NCBI GenBank assembly: GCA_036497945.1
Contig: DASXIN010000051.1
Location: forward strand, 1 to 64,000
Direction: 5' to 3'
Origin: RYN-230 sp036497945
GTDB taxonomy: Bacteria > Actinomycetota > Actinomycetes > Streptosporangiales > Streptosporangiaceae
Length of the DNA: 64,000 nt
The translations under genes and the position numbers were made by a program. The notes beneath the pieces are model-generated. The model was not told where the DNA came from and did no database searches. It was given only the letters and a program-made list of their open reading frames with translations. How positions within the stretch are numbered: position 1 is the first letter of the stretch; the number at the start of each line of letters is the position of its first letter. This document shows, in pieces, positions 19,066 through 27,622 of this stretch.

Positions 19066-20037
19066 TCAGGTCGGGACCGGCGACACCGCCGCCCGCTGAG
19101 CACAGGCCACCGCGGCGGCCCGGTCCGGGCAGCCCGCCGTGCCGCCCGCCGCCTGGGTGGACAGCGCCCCGGCCGCGCAGCCGAGCGCGGCTGCCTTGTG
19201 CAGGGCCAGCCCGTCGAGCAGGCCCGCGATCAGCCCGGCGTTGAAGCAGTCCCCGGCGCCGGTCGCATCCACCGGCGCCACCGGCGGCAGGCTGACCTGC
19301 CAGCGCTCAACCCCGGACCCGCACAGCGCCCCGCGCTCGCCGCGCTTCACCACCACCGCCGGCCCGGCATCAGCCAGCGCGGCCACGGCCCCGGCCAGGT
19401 CCGGCTGGCGGCTCAGCCGCAGCGCCTCCGCCTCGTTCGGCAGCAGCAGGTCGGCCTGGGCGATGGCCGTGCGCAGCCGGTCATCACCCCAGCGCCCGGA
19501 CGGGTCCCAGTTAGTGTCCAGCGAGGTGCGGGCGCCCGCCGCCCGGGCGGCGGCCAGCACCCCAGCCAGGCCGGGCCCGAGCGAGTCCTCGAGCAGGAAG
19601 TACGAGCTGGCGTGCACGTGCCGGGCCGCGGCGACCAGCCCCGCCGGGACATCCGCCGCGGTCAGCGAGGCCACCGCGCCGAGCGCGGTCAGGATGGCCC
19701 GGTCGCCGCCGCGGGACAGCGCCACGGTCATCCCGGTCGGCGCGTCCTCGCGCACCGCCACCGCGCCGACGTCCACCCCCTCGCCGGCCAGCTGGTCCAG
19801 CATGAACCGCCCGGCCGGGTCGGCGCCGACCGCGGCGACCAGCGCGACGCGCAGCCCGAGCCGGGCCGCGGCCACCGCGGTGATCGCGGCCGACCCGCCG
19901 ATGACCAGCGACATGCTGGCTACCAGCTTCTCCTGCTGGCCGAACGCGGGGGTCACGTCGTCCCCCAGCACCAGCACGTCCGGATTGCAGTCGCCCAGCA
20001 CCACCAGGTCAGGCGAGGACAACGTCAACCCCGGCAT
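19066..20037 (-). CDS. PfkB/ribokinase family sugar kinase
   Basis: A 323-residue ATP-dependent sugar kinase. PfkB signatures are present: LVIGGSAAITAVAAARLGLRVALVAAVGADPAGRFMLDQL near the N-terminus and VDATGAGDCFNAGLIAGLLDG with the catalytic Asp (residue about 250). In this locus it could phosphorylate an imported sugar such as galactosamine before the SIS enzyme acts; that is inference. ATG 20037 lacks a good ribosome site and lies within a short remnant reading frame (20009-20137), so translation may be coupled. It is the last gene of the minus-strand operon. Confidence 0.82.
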   Translation of the reverse strand: MPGLTLSSPDLVVLGDCNPDVLVLGDDVTPAFGQQEKLVASMSLVIGGSAAITAVAAARLGLRVALVAAVGADPAGRFMLDQLAGEGVDVGAVAVREDAPTGMTVALSRGGDRAILTALGAVASLTAADVPAGLVAAARHVHASSYFLLEDSLGPGLAGVLAAARAAGARTSLDTNWDPSGRWGDDRLRTAIAQADLLLPNEAEALRLSRQPDLAGAVAALADAGPAVVVKRGERGALCGSGVERWQVSLPPVAPVDATGAGDCFNAGLIAGLLDGLALHKAAALGCAAGALSTQAAGGTAGCPDRAAAVACAQRAAVSPVPT

Positions 20038-20137
20038 CCTGCGGCCCGGACGCGTCCTCGGCAGCGTCCTCGACCTGGAGCTGGCCCGCCGCCGCGAGCA
20101 GCTCCAGCAGCTCATTCCACCGGTTATAACGGCTCAC
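20009..20137 (-). pseudogene. DeoR/GlpR regulator remnant (N-terminus only)
   Basis: A 42-codon frame from GTG 20137 reads VSRYNRWNELLELLAAAGQL then QVEDAAED and then leaves the family. The first 28 residues match the N-terminal winged helix of DeoR-type sugar regulators (compare the intact one at 25475). The helix-turn-helix core and the whole sugar-phosphate domain are gone, and the PfkB kinase begins 100 bases in. It overlaps the aldolase 3' end by 14 nt, the place a full operon regulator would occupy. Probably a deletion scar. Confidence 0.6.
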
Positions 20138-21020
20138 CGGCGCCTCCCGCCATCAGCCCCGCCCCGCCCGCCGGGGCGGCCCGGTCAGCCGCACCTATGA
20201 CGCCGAGCAGCCGGGCCACTTCTGCGGCGATCGCATCCCGCCCGGCGGCAAGGTACCGCCGGGGATCGACCATTCCCGAGTCATTAGCCAGGGACTGGCG
20301 TATGGCCGCGGTAAACGCCTTGTTCAGCTGAGTCGCTACGTTGATCTTTGTCATCCCAGCCGCGATCGCCCCGGCCAGGTCCCGGTCGGGCACACCGGAC
20401 GAGCCGTGCAGCACCAGCGGGACACTGACTGCGGCCCGGATCCGGGTGATCAGCCCGAGGTCCAGCACCGCGTCGCGGGTCAGCATGGCGTGCGAGCTGC
20501 CCACCGCGACGGCCAGCGCGTCCACTCCCGTCGCCGCGACATAACCGGCCGCCTCGTCCGGGCGGGTCCGCGCGGCCGGCGCGTGCACGCCGTCCTTGCC
20601 GCCGATCTCGCCGAGTTCCGCCTCCACCCAGATGCCCCGGTGCTGGCACCACCGGGCCATGTCGGCGGTGGCCGCGACGTTGCCGGAGTAGGGCCGGGCC
20701 GATGCGTCGTACATGACCGACCCGGCGCCCAGCCCGGCCGCCTCGCGGACCAGGTCCGCGCTGGTCGCGTGGTCCAGGTGCACCGCGGCCGGCACCCCGG
20801 CCGCGCCCGCGATGGCCAGGCAGGCGCTCATGATCGGCGCCAGCGCGCCGTGGTAGGCCGCGCAGTTCTCGCTGATCTGCAGCACGACCGGGGCCCCGGC
20901 CAGCTCGGCGCCGGTCACGATCGCCTCGGCGTGCTCGATGCCGATGACGTTGAACGCGCCGACGCCGCGGCCGGCCGCCCGGGCCGGGCCGGCGATGTCC
21001 GCCATCGGGGTGAGCGGCAT
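20124..21020 (-). CDS. Class II ketose-bisphosphate aldolase (GatY/KbaY/FbaA type)
   Basis: A 298-residue zinc aldolase: GVGAFNVIGIEHAEAIVTGAELAGAPVVLQIS, metal ligands in VHLDHATS and in ALAVAVGSSHAM, and LVLHGSSGVPDRDLAGAIAAGMTKINVAT. It would split tagatose-1,6- or fructose-1,6-bisphosphate to DHAP and glyceraldehyde 3-phosphate. Next to a SIS isomerase and a 1-phosphofructokinase/tagatose-6-P kinase homologue, the tagatose-bisphosphate role fits best. Starts at ATG 21020 overlapping the kinase stop by one base (TGATG). Confidence 0.87.
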   Translation of the reverse strand: MPLTPMADIAGPARAAGRGVGAFNVIGIEHAEAIVTGAELAGAPVVLQISENCAAYHGALAPIMSACLAIAGAAGVPAAVHLDHATSADLVREAAGLGAGSVMYDASARPYSGNVAATADMARWCQHRGIWVEAELGEIGGKDGVHAPAARTRPDEAAGYVAATGVDALAVAVGSSHAMLTRDAVLDLGLITRIRAAVSVPLVLHGSSGVPDRDLAGAIAAGMTKINVATQLNKAFTAAIRQSLANDSGMVDPRRYLAAGRDAIAAEVARLLGVIGAADRAAPAGGAGLMAGGAGEPL

Positions 21021-21958
21021 CAGCCCGCCGCCCCGCGGCGTACGCTGACCCCGGCCAGCACCCGTTCGTAGTCGGCCGGGCGGAACTCCCCGGCCACCGG
21101 CGCGGCGGCCGCCGCAGTGCCCAGCGCGACCGCGCGGCGCAGCCGCTCGTCCCAGGGCAGGCCCGCCGCCAGCCCGTGCGCCAGGCCCGCGGCCACCGCG
21201 TCGCCCGCGCCGGTCGCGTTCCCGGCCACCGCGGCGGGCGGGGCCGCCATCCAGGTGCCGTCTTCGGTCACCGCGAGCAGCCCGTCCGCGCCGAGAGTGG
21301 CCACCACCGCGGCTGGGCCGGTGTCCCGCAGTTCGCGGGCCGCACTCGCGACCGCGGCCCGGCCGGCCAGCGGATGGCCCGCCAGCCCGGCCAGCTCGGC
21401 CAGGTTGGGCTTGACGATCGCGGGCCGGGCGGCCGCACCGGCCCGCAGCGCGTCCCCATGCGCGTCCAGCACGGCCGGCACCCCGGCCGCCGCCGCCGTC
21501 TCGATCAGCCGCGCGTAGCTGGTGGCGGGCAGTCCCGGCGGCAGGCTGCCGGACAGCACCACCGCCGCACACCCGCCCAGCTCCTTTTCATACCTAACGG
21601 CCAGTTCCGTGAACTCCTCCGGGGCGGCCCGCGGACCGGGCTCGTTGAATGCCGTGACGCTGCCGCTGCGGCCGTCGACTACGGTGACGGTGCGGCGGGT
21701 CTCGCCGCCGATCCTGGTGAACGCGGCGGGCACCCCCGCCTCGGCCAGCGCCGACTCGACCGCGGTGCCGGTGACCCCGCCGGCCAGCCCCAGCACCAGC
21801 ACGTCGGCGCCGAGCGCGCGCAGGGTGCGGGCCACGTTCAGGCCCTTGCCCCCGGGACGGGCGTGAACCGCACTGGGCCGGTTCACGCCCGCCCAGTCCA
21901 CGGCCGGCACCTGGTAGGTGATGTCCAGGGCCGGGTTGAGGCAGACGACTGCGATCAC
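21020..21958 (-). CDS. Tagatose-6-P / 1-phosphofructo-kinase (LacC/FruK type)
   Basis: A 312-residue PfkB-type kinase of the hexose-phosphate branch. It opens VIAVVCLNPALDITYQV, has the substrate-binding ARPGGKGLNVARTLRALGA and the catalytic GNATGAGDAVAAGLAHGLA. LacC, FruK and PfkB-2 share these features; position between an AgaS-like SIS protein and a class II aldolase favours tagatose-6-phosphate as substrate. GTG 21958 lies 10 nt after the SIS stop. A shortened dead copy of this gene lies at 36724-36957. Confidence 0.85.
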   Translation of the reverse strand: MIAVVCLNPALDITYQVPAVDWAGVNRPSAVHARPGGKGLNVARTLRALGADVLVLGLAGGVTGTAVESALAEAGVPAAFTRIGGETRRTVTVVDGRSGSVTAFNEPGPRAAPEEFTELAVRYEKELGGCAAVVLSGSLPPGLPATSYARLIETAAAAGVPAVLDAHGDALRAGAAARPAIVKPNLAELAGLAGHPLAGRAAVASAARELRDTGPAAVVATLGADGLLAVTEDGTWMAAPPAAVAGNATGAGDAVAAGLAHGLAAGLPWDERLRRAVALGTAAAAAPVAGEFRPADYERVLAGVSVRRGAAG

Positions 21959-21968
21959 GGCAGGCGGC

Positions 21969-22880
21969 TCAGCGGGGAGTGAGGATGACCGACCGGGCCA
22001 GGTTGCGCGGCCGGTCCGGATCCAGCCCGCGGGCCCGGGACACGGCGGCCGCGAGCAGCTGCACCCGGACCAGTTCGGCGAGCGGGTCCTCGTCGCTGTG
22101 CCAGGGGATGCCGCCCGCCGCCCGCACCTCGGCGCCCAGCCCGTCTGGCGGCGTGCCCAGCAGCCACACCACGCTGCCCGGCCCGGTCACCGCGGCGGGC
22201 CCGTGCCGGTACTCCATGGCCGGGTACGCTTCGGTCCACATCCCGGCCGCCTCGCGCAGCTTGAGCGCGGCCTCGCTGGCCAGGCCGACGGTCCAGCCGG
22301 TGCCGAGGAACGTGAACTGACGGGCCGCGGTCAGCTCGGCGGGCAGTGGCTGGGCCAGCACCCGCTCGGCGGCGTCGGCCACCGGCCCGATGTCCTGCCC
22401 CAGGCTGGCCCGCAGCAGGGCCAGCTCAGTGGTGGCGAACCGGGTCTGCACCACGGATTCCTCGTCAGCGAAGCTGAGGTCGACCGTGGCGCCGGCCGCC
22501 TCGGACACCGGGTTCGGGGTGCCGGCGGTGATCCCGACCGTGGGCACGGTGCCGCGCAGCCGGCCCAGCAACTGCAGGATCTCGGTGGTGGTCCCGGACC
22601 GGGACAGCACCAGGACCCGGTCGTAGCGGCGGTTGGTGGGCATCTCGGACGCGGCGAACGCGTCGGTCTCGCCGTGCCCGGCGGCTTCCCGCGCGGCCGC
22701 GTACGCCTGAGCCATGAACCAGGACGTCCCGCACCCGGCCACCGCGACCCGTTCCCCGCTGGCGGGCAGCGCGCCCGCGACGCGGGCGGCCATCCCGGCC
22801 GCCCGCCGCCAGCACGCTGGCTGCGAGGCCACCTCCAGCTCGATACTCCCGGTGGCTGCCACCTCCGCCTCCTCACTCAT
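21969..22880 (-). CDS. SIS-domain sugar isomerase/deaminase (AgaS-like), copy 1
   Basis: A 303-residue protein with two SIS domains: VAVAGCGTSWFMAQAYAAA and VLVLSRSGTTTEILQLLGRL in the first, FLGTGWTVGLASEAALKLREAAGMWTEAYPAMEYRHGP in the second, the last being the hallmark of GlmS/AgaS-type phosphosugar binding. AgaS deaminates and isomerises galactosamine-6-P to tagatose-6-P, and the two genes downstream continue from tagatose-6-P. ATG 22880 has GGAG 9 bases upstream. A paralogue lies at 23399-24277, transcribed away from it. Confidence 0.85.
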   Translation of the reverse strand: MSEEAEVAATGSIELEVASQPACWRRAAGMAARVAGALPASGERVAVAGCGTSWFMAQAYAAAREAAGHGETDAFAASEMPTNRRYDRVLVLSRSGTTTEILQLLGRLRGTVPTVGITAGTPNPVSEAAGATVDLSFADEESVVQTRFATTELALLRASLGQDIGPVADAAERVLAQPLPAELTAARQFTFLGTGWTVGLASEAALKLREAAGMWTEAYPAMEYRHGPAAVTGPGSVVWLLGTPPDGLGAEVRAAGGIPWHSDEDPLAELVRVQLLAAAVSRARGLDPDRPRNLARSVILTPR

Positions 22881-23284
22881 CACTTGCTCCTTTTCCGCTC
22901 CCACTCTTTTTCCTCCCGCACCGGGCCAGTGTCCAGGGCGCACGTCCGGGGCGCACGGCGCAGTGCCTGCCTCCGCCCCGGACAGCGCCGTGCACGCCTC
23001 CCATACGTAACCGACCTCGGGCGCGGCGGTGGGGGCCGGTGCGGGGCGGCAGGCTTGCCGCTGGGGCTGCACGCCGTCGCCAGCAGTAGAAAGAGCGCGG
23101 TCGCGAAGGCCAGGCTGACCGCCATGCGCGACGCCTCCGTCGTCCGGATCATCGCGGTAAGCCCGTTCGCCGGCTGGGTCTCCCGGCCGCCCATGGGCCA
23201 TCCCGTAACGGCCCCGTTGATCGCCAGCGCGAACCGGCGTTGACCAGCAAGGAACACCATCCCGAGAACTCGCCGTCGTTTCAT
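22880..23284 (-). pseudogene. Remnants of ABC permease and solute-binding protein genes
   Basis: The frame is open but composite. Near its start it reads VFLAGQRRFALAINGAVTG, which is the last 19 residues of a MalG-type permease (compare VFVFGQRRFVQAITGAVKG ending the intact permease at 34611). Further on MAVSLAFATALFLLLATACS is a lipoprotein signal with a C-S lipobox, as expected for the solute-binding protein that follows the permease in the intact set; the rest is Arg/Pro-rich nonsense. Order and strand equal the intact transporter operon at 36442-33249, so this is its decayed counterpart upstream of SIS copy 1. Confidence 0.6.
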
Positions 23285-23408
23285 TGCTTTCGTTCTCGCT
23301 CGGATGAGCGGATATTAGAACACACTCGTGCGCTCGGCAAGGCTGCTTCTGGTCGTTAGTGTTGCTGCCTGAACGATCAGAACGGTAGATTCACCTGGGT
23401 GCGTGCCA
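23285..23408. repeat. 124-bp duplicated regulatory region, copy 1
   Basis: Aligns without gaps to 36532-36655 with about 15 mismatches, mostly in the last third. It holds TTCGTTCTCGCTCGGATGAGCG, in which CGCTC-GGAT-GAGCG is an inverted repeat, then ATATTAGAACACACTCGTGCGCTC. A TAATAT on the minus strand and TATTAG on the plus strand could serve divergent promoters. It ends just inside the SIS copy 2 gene. The Cys/Gly-rich operator words recur before the GH4 gene at 26312, as expected for sites of the DeoR regulator at 25475. Confidence 0.8.
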
Positions 23409-24277
23409 TTACGAGCGAGATCGCCAGCCAGCCTGCCCTGTGGCGGAAGACCGCGGGCATAGCTTCGGCGGTCGCGGGCTTGCTTCCGGCGCCCGGCGAA
23501 CCAGCTGCCGCGATCGGCTGCGGGACCTCCCTTCACGTCGCGCGGGCGTACGCCGCGCTCCGCGAGGAAAGGAACCTGGGCACGACAGACGCGGCGACCG
23601 CCTCCGAGCTGTCACCGCACCGGAGCTACCGGCGCGTGGTCGCCATCTCGCGCTCGGGTACCACGACGGAGGTCGTGCGCGCGCTCGAGCGGCTCAGGGG
23701 AAGCATCGCCACGGTCGCGATCACGGCGGTCCCCGGCTCGCCGGTCGCGTCGACCGCCGACGACACGATCGTGCTTGAATTCGCGAACGAGCATTCAGTT
23801 GTTCAGACGCGCTTTGCGACCACCGCGCTCGCTCTGCTGCGCGCGCACATCGGTGATCGACTCGAAGCCGCGATTGTGGACGGGGAGGCAGCGCTCGCCG
23901 GGGCGCTGCCAGTAGAGCCCACGCAGTTCAAGCAGTTCGTGTTCGTGGGACAGGGCTGGACCGTGGGCCTCGCGGACGAGGCGGCCCTCAAGCTGCGCGA
24001 AGCGGCCTCCGCCTGGACCGAGGCGTACCCTGCGATGGAATACCGCCACGGCCCGATCAGCGCGGCCGGCCGCGGGACCCTCGTGTGGGCCATCGGACCG
24101 GTCGATCCGGGGGTGCTCGCCGACGCGGCGGGCACCGGGGCCACCATCGTCTACGGAGGGTTCGATCCGATGGCCGAGCTCGTCCTCATCCAGCGGATGG
24201 CCGTCGAACTCGCTGAGGCTCAGGGACTCGATCCCGATCATCCGAAGCACCTGACTCGTTCGGTCGTGCTGCCGTGA
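23399..24277 (+). CDS. SIS-domain sugar isomerase/deaminase (AgaS-like), copy 2
   Basis: A 292-residue paralogue of the SIS protein at 21969, with IGCGTSLHVARAYAAL, VAISRSGTTTEVVRALERL and FVGQGWTVGLADEAALKLREAASAWTEAYPAMEYRHGP. Codon choice is visibly looser than in copy 1, pointing to a different origin rather than a recent tandem duplication. Starts at GTG 23399 with no clear ribosome site; the promoter region is the 124-bp repeat. First gene of the plus-strand run of eight. Likely acts on an amino-sugar 6-phosphate. Confidence 0.83.
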   Translation: MRAITSEIASQPALWRKTAGIASAVAGLLPAPGEPAAAIGCGTSLHVARAYAALREERNLGTTDAATASELSPHRSYRRVVAISRSGTTTEVVRALERLRGSIATVAITAVPGSPVASTADDTIVLEFANEHSVVQTRFATTALALLRAHIGDRLEAAIVDGEAALAGALPVEPTQFKQFVFVGQGWTVGLADEAALKLREAASAWTEAYPAMEYRHGPISAAGRGTLVWAIGPVDPGVLADAAGTGATIVYGGFDPMAELVLIQRMAVELAEAQGLDPDHPKHLTRSVVLP

Positions 24278-24308
24278 GTCGCAACCGCTCACGCAGGAGG
24301 TCCTGATC

Positions 24309-25463
24309 GTGGCCGAGGTTTCGTTCCACGAGGTCGCGAAAGTCTTCCCGAACGGGACGACAGCGGTTGACGGGCTCACCTGCACCATCGCCGACGGCGA
24401 GTTCATGGTCCTGGTCGGGCCGTCCGGCTGCGGAAAGACGACCGCCCTCCGGATGATCGCGGGGCTGGAGGAGCCGACCTCCGGAGCGATCGCCATCGGC
24501 GGAGAGGTCGTGAACGGTGTTTCTCCCCGGGACCGCGACATCGCAATGGTGTTCCAGAGCTACGCGCTGTATCCGCACAAGACAGTCCTCCAGAACCTGG
24601 CCTTCGGGCTCCGGCAGCACAAGATGCCGACCGCCGAGATCACGGAACGGGTCAGGGAGGTGAGCTCGCTGCTGACCCTCGATGACCTGCTGGACCGCAA
24701 GCCCGCCCAGCTCTCCGGCGGTCAGCGGCAGCGCGTGGCCATGGGGCGCGCGCTCGCCCGCAGGCCGCGCGTCTACCTCCTCGACGAGCCGCTCTCGAAC
24801 CTGGACGCACAGCTCCGGACCCAGCTTCGCGCCGACCTCAAGCAGCTGCATCAGCGTTTTTCCACCACCACCCTCTACGTCACGCACGACCAGGTCGAGG
24901 CCATGACGCTCGGCGAGCGCATTGGCGTGATGTCCGGCGGCAAGCTGCTTCAGCTCGGCACACCGCAGGAGATCTACCGGCGCCCGGCGAACGTGTTCGT
25001 GGCCGGGTTAATCGGCAGCCCCCCGATGAACCTGCTCAGCGCCTCCGCGACGGGCGGCCGCGTGGACGCGGGCGATCTCGTATTCGAGGCCCCCGGCGTC
25101 CCCAGCGGCGAGCTCGTCATCGGCGTGCGGCCCGAGGCCCTGCGCCTCATGACGGACGCCAGCGGAGAGCACGCCATGCCGGTGCGCGTGGAAGTCGTGG
25201 AGTTGCTCGGCCACGAGACGATCGTCTACGGGAGCGTTCGCGGTCACCGTGTCGCCACCGCCTCCACCACCCCCGGGATCGAATCCCTGCCCCCCGAGCG
25301 GGCGATCGTCGTCGCCAGGCTCGACGCACGCCGTCAGCCAGCGGTGGGCGAGACGCTCAAACTTGGCATGTCGCTGGAAGACGTGCACCTCTTCGATGCC
25401 ACGTCGGGCGAGGCGGTGGCCTGGTCCGAGCCCTTCGCCTCCCGGCGCCTGGCCGGATCCTGA
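24309..25463 (+). CDS. Sugar ABC transporter ATPase (MsmK/UgpC type)
   Basis: A 384-residue ATPase with Walker A GPSGCGKTT (about residue 38), the Q-loop MVFQSYALYPHKTV, signature LSGGQRQRVAMGRALA, Walker B VYLLDEPLSNLD, switch His in YVTHDQVEAMTL, and a C-terminal TOBE/MalK regulatory region. It powers CUT1 importers and is the only ATPase in the sugar locus, so it most likely serves the MalF/MalG-type permeases at 34611-36442, which lack their own. AGGAGG precedes GTG 24309. Confidence 0.93.
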   Translation: MAEVSFHEVAKVFPNGTTAVDGLTCTIADGEFMVLVGPSGCGKTTALRMIAGLEEPTSGAIAIGGEVVNGVSPRDRDIAMVFQSYALYPHKTVLQNLAFGLRQHKMPTAEITERVREVSSLLTLDDLLDRKPAQLSGGQRQRVAMGRALARRPRVYLLDEPLSNLDAQLRTQLRADLKQLHQRFSTTTLYVTHDQVEAMTLGERIGVMSGGKLLQLGTPQEIYRRPANVFVAGLIGSPPMNLLSASATGGRVDAGDLVFEAPGVPSGELVIGVRPEALRLMTDASGEHAMPVRVEVVELLGHETIVYGSVRGHRVATASTTPGIESLPPERAIVVARLDARRQPAVGETLKLGMSLEDVHLFDATSGEAVAWSEPFASRRLAGS

Positions 25464-25474
25464 GGACGGTTCCG

Positions 25475-26233
25475 ATGCGGCAGGCCGAGCGACTGGAAAC
25501 GATCCTGGAGTGGCTGTCCGGGAACGGCAGCGTGAATGTCGCCGACATCTCGGACGAGCTGGGCGTGTCGGCCGCCACGGTCCGTCGTGACCTTGGCCTT
25601 CTCGAGCGCCAGCGCCTGCTGGCGCGCACGCATGGAGGCGCGGTCGCGCAGGGAGTCTTTTATGAGCTCCCGCTTCGCTACAAGGGCGGCCGGCACAAGG
25701 AAGAGAAGCTGCGGATCGCCCGCGAGGCCGCGACGCGAGTCGCCGCAGGTCACGCGGTCGGGCTCACCGGCGGAACCACCACCACGGAAGTGGCGCGGGC
25801 GCTGGTCGACCAGCCGCGCCTCACGCTGGTCACGAACGCTCTGAACATCGCCTCCGAGATGGCGGTACGCCCCAATCTCCAGCTCGTGGTGACGGGCGGA
25901 GTGGCCAGGTCCGAGTCCTATGAGCTGGTCGGGCCCATTGCCGAGGCGAGCCTGGCCGGGCTGAACCTCGACATCGTGTTCGTGGGCGCGGATGGGGTCT
26001 CCCTCGAAGCCGGCCTCACAACGCATCACGAGGTGGAGGCCCACACGAACCGGGCACTGATCGAGCGCTCCCGCTCGGTCGTCGTGGTAGCCGACAGTTC
26101 CAAGATCGGCCTCGTGGCCTTCGCCCAGATCTGTGCGGTCGGAACGGTCGACGAGCTGATCACCGACCGCGCCGCCGACCCCAAAATCCTGGCGGGCCTG
26201 ACCGAAGCCGGCGTGAAGGTCATCACCGTCTAA
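25475..26233 (+). CDS. DeoR/GlpR family regulator
   Basis: A 252-residue repressor. N-terminal HTH: RLETILEWLSGNGSVNVADISDELGVSAATVRRDLGLLE; the C-terminal sugar-phosphate-binding domain has VGLTGGTTTTEVARAL and VFVGADGVSLEAGLTTHHEVEAHTNRAL, with DSSKIG near the end. Such proteins sense phosphorylated sugars. Probable sites are the CTCGCTC-rich segments in the 124-bp repeats and at 26252-26283. It lies 11 bp after the ATPase and 78 bp before the GH4 gene. Confidence 0.92.
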   Translation: MRQAERLETILEWLSGNGSVNVADISDELGVSAATVRRDLGLLERQRLLARTHGGAVAQGVFYELPLRYKGGRHKEEKLRIAREAATRVAAGHAVGLTGGTTTTEVARALVDQPRLTLVTNALNIASEMAVRPNLQLVVTGGVARSESYELVGPIAEASLAGLNLDIVFVGADGVSLEAGLTTHHEVEAHTNRALIERSRSVVVVADSSKIGLVAFAQICAVGTVDELITDRAADPKILAGLTEAGVKVITV

Positions 26234-26251
26234 CCCCGGCCAGAGAGAACA

Positions 26252-26296
26252 GCTCGCTCGTAAGATTGCTCGCACTTGCTCACTTAAGGCATATAT
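26252..26296 (+). promoter_or_regulatory. Putative DeoR operator/promoter before GH4 gene
   Basis: GCTCGCTCG (26252-26260), then TTGCTCGC (26266-26273) and TTGCTCAC (26276-26283), a direct repeat with 10-bp period, followed by CATATAT at 26290-26296 as a possible -10. Another CTCGCTC touches the GH4 start. The words resemble those in the 124-bp regulatory repeats. Confidence 0.5.
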
Positions 26297-26311
26297 GGAA
26301 CACTCTCGCTC

Positions 26312-27622
26312 ATGATCCGAGTAGCGATCATCGGTGCCGGCAGCGTGGAGTTCACCCGCAACGTGGTGGCCGACCTCTGTTCGTTCCCGGAGCTAGCCGG
26401 GCAGGTAACCATCGCCCTGCACGACATCAACGCGGAGCGTCTCGCGTACTCGGAGCGCGCCGCCGCGTCGATCGTGCGGAGGACCGGCGCCGGGCACCGG
26501 GTGGAGGCCAGCGCGGAGCGTCGGCCCGCCGTGCAGGGCGCGGACTACGTCATCAACGAGATCCAGGTCGGGGGGTACCGGCATACCCTCATGGATTTCG
26601 AGATCCCGAAGAAGTACGGGGTCCGTCAGACGATCGGCGACACGATCGGGATCGGCGGCATCTTCCGCGGGCTCCGCACCATTCCCGTCGCGGTGGGCAT
26701 CGGCAACGACCTCCACGAGCTGGCACCGGACGCCCTGCTGCTGAATTACACCAACCCGATGGCCATGGTGCCGTGGGGCGTCTACGAGGGCACCCCGTTC
26801 GCGAACGTGGTAGGCGTGTGCCACTCGGTGCGGGACACTCATGCCTTCTTGGCCGCCGCCGTTGGCGTGCCCGAGGAAGACGTCGCCTTCCGCACCGCCG
26901 GCTTCAACCATCAGTGCTTCGTCCTGCGGTTCCGCCACCGTGGCACCGGCGAGGACCTCTACCCGCGGCTTCGGGAGGTGATCGAGGCCGATCCCGAAGG
27001 GCTGGGCAGGCGGGTGCGCGTGGAGATCTTCCGGCGCTTCGGCTACTTCCCCACCGAGTCCAGCGAACACTCGAGCGAGTACGTCCCCTGGTTCCTCCAC
27101 CACGACGGGCAGGTCGAGCGGTTCCGGTGCGAGATCGACGAGTACGTGCGCCGCAGCGAGCGGAACCTCGAGGACTGGGAGCAGACGAAGGCGGCCCTGG
27201 ATGCCGGCCAGGAGCTAGAGGTCAAGCCTGCCTCCGAGCTCGCTTCGGAGATCATCCACTCGCTCGAGACCGGCACCGCCCGTGAGATCTACACGAACGT
27301 GCGGAACGGCGGGCTGATCGACGGGCTTCCCGGTAACGCCTGCGTGGAGGTGCCGACCCTGGTCGACAAGAACGGCATCCAGCCCACCCGGATCGGTGCC
27401 CTCCCAACGCAGTGCCTCGCCTTGAACCGGACCTTCCTGAACGTTGTGGAACTCACCGTCCGCGCGGTGCTCGAGGAGCGGCGCAGCCTGGTCTACCAGG
27501 CCGCGCTGGTCGACCCGAACACGGCCGCCACCCTGACGACCGAGCAGATCGTGGCCATGTGCGACGACCTGATTGAGGCACACGGGGCGCTGATGCCCGA
27601 GGGCATCCGCAACGGCAGCTGA
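26312..27622 (+). CDS. GH4 family glycosidase, alpha-galactosidase (MelA) type
   Basis: A 436-residue NAD- and metal-dependent glycosidase. The Rossmann start is IRVAIIGAGSVEFTRNVVADL; metal/catalytic residues fall in GVCHSVRDT (Cys) and AGFNHQCFVL (Asn-His); NPMAMVPWGVY and GYFPTESSEHSSEYVPWF are family landmarks. The CHSV motif is the one found in GH4 alpha-galactosidases. GH4 enzymes oxidise C3 and eliminate, so they can accept unusual alpha- or amino-sugars. Cytosolic; no signal peptide. A second paralogue is at 31912 and a third, gutted, at 37576. Confidence 0.9.
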   Translation: MIRVAIIGAGSVEFTRNVVADLCSFPELAGQVTIALHDINAERLAYSERAAASIVRRTGAGHRVEASAERRPAVQGADYVINEIQVGGYRHTLMDFEIPKKYGVRQTIGDTIGIGGIFRGLRTIPVAVGIGNDLHELAPDALLLNYTNPMAMVPWGVYEGTPFANVVGVCHSVRDTHAFLAAAVGVPEEDVAFRTAGFNHQCFVLRFRHRGTGEDLYPRLREVIEADPEGLGRRVRVEIFRRFGYFPTESSEHSSEYVPWFLHHDGQVERFRCEIDEYVRRSERNLEDWEQTKAALDAGQELEVKPASELASEIIHSLETGTAREIYTNVRNGGLIDGLPGNACVEVPTLVDKNGIQPTRIGALPTQCLALNRTFLNVVELTVRAVLEERRSLVYQAALVDPNTAATLTTEQIVAMCDDLIEAHGALMPEGIRNGS

